Of a stretch of DNA of 5,708 bases, positions 5,668-5,708 are shown one piece after another. Numbering within the stretch: position 1 is the stretch's first letter; the number at the start of each line of letters is the position of its first letter. The DNA is taken from NCBI GenBank assembly GCA_003222835.1, contig QHXE01000467.1, positions 1,208 through 6,915 of the forward strand, read 5' to 3'. The translations under genes and the position numbers were made by a program. The notes beneath the pieces were generated by a model. The model did not search any database, was not told the origin of the DNA, and was given only the letters and a program-made list of their open reading frames with translations. This stretch comes from Acidobacteriota bacterium (lineage in GTDB: Bacteria; Acidobacteriota; Blastocatellia; Pyrinomonadales; Pyrinomonadaceae).

Positions 5668-5708
5668 CTAGAAGAAGAGCCGAATCCCAAATTGAATGTA
5701 GCGCGGTC
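5668..5708 (-). CDS. C-terminal end of a probable TonB-dependent receptor (truncated by window edge)
   Basis: The last 12 codons and TAG stop of a minus-strand gene read PRYIQFGIRLFF. A terminal strand of alternating hydrophobic and polar residues ending in aromatic Phe is the typical outer-membrane beta-barrel C-terminus. The PRxIQFGxRLxF pattern is what I associate with Acidobacteriota Oar-like/carboxypeptidase-regulatory TonB-dependent receptors. It lies about 100 bp upstream of the lyase start in the same direction, which fits a receptor for pectic oligosaccharides ahead of the enzymes that process them. The evidence is only a dozen residues, so the assignment is tentative; other reading frames here give less protein-like tails. 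Confidence 0.55.
   Translation of the reverse strand, partial: PRYIQFGIRLFF

Overview
The window looks like chromosomal DNA of a free-living Gram-negative soil-type bacterium with moderate-to-high GC. Acidobacteriota (Blastocatellia-like) is my best guess. It rests on three things: a Tat-exported GH51 arabinofuranosidase, a PL22-type lyase, and the outer-membrane-barrel type C-terminus of a probable TonB-dependent receptor, all beside many inverted repeats. No marker gene is present, so the taxonomy is inference.

Left half, plus strand (1-2290): the C-terminal half of an RmlD-like dTDP-4-dehydrorhamnose reductase, cut by the window edge. A 151-bp gap holding only a small palindromic motif follows. 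Then come two genes overlapping by ATGA: an ANT(6)-like aminoglycoside adenylyltransferase and a GrpB/UPF0157 protein. Both belong to nucleotidyltransferase-fold families and are probably co-translated.

Right half, minus strand (2325-5708), convergent with the left half across a 34-bp gap with no obvious terminator. In transcription order it carries the last 12 codons of a probable TonB-dependent receptor, an exported oligogalacturonate-lyase-family protein (PL22), and a Tat-exported GH51 alpha-L-arabinofuranosidase. Together they read as a small pectin-use locus: oligosaccharide uptake, cleavage of unsaturated oligogalacturonides, and removal of arabinose from pectin side chains.

The most unusual part is the non-coding architecture of the right half. 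A 153-bp MITE-like element (5392-5544) has 15-bp perfect terminal repeats ending in TA and two arms built of 7-bp CATTTNN units in opposite orientation. It sits inside the 5' end of the lyase gene and encodes all or part of its N-terminus, including the first half of the signal peptide. A second, unrelated 77-bp near-perfect palindrome (4014-4090) lies just upstream of the arabinofuranosidase, and a small GC-rich hairpin (5605-5631) lies between the receptor and lyase genes. The lyase also appears to lack several metal ligands of characterised PL22 enzymes.
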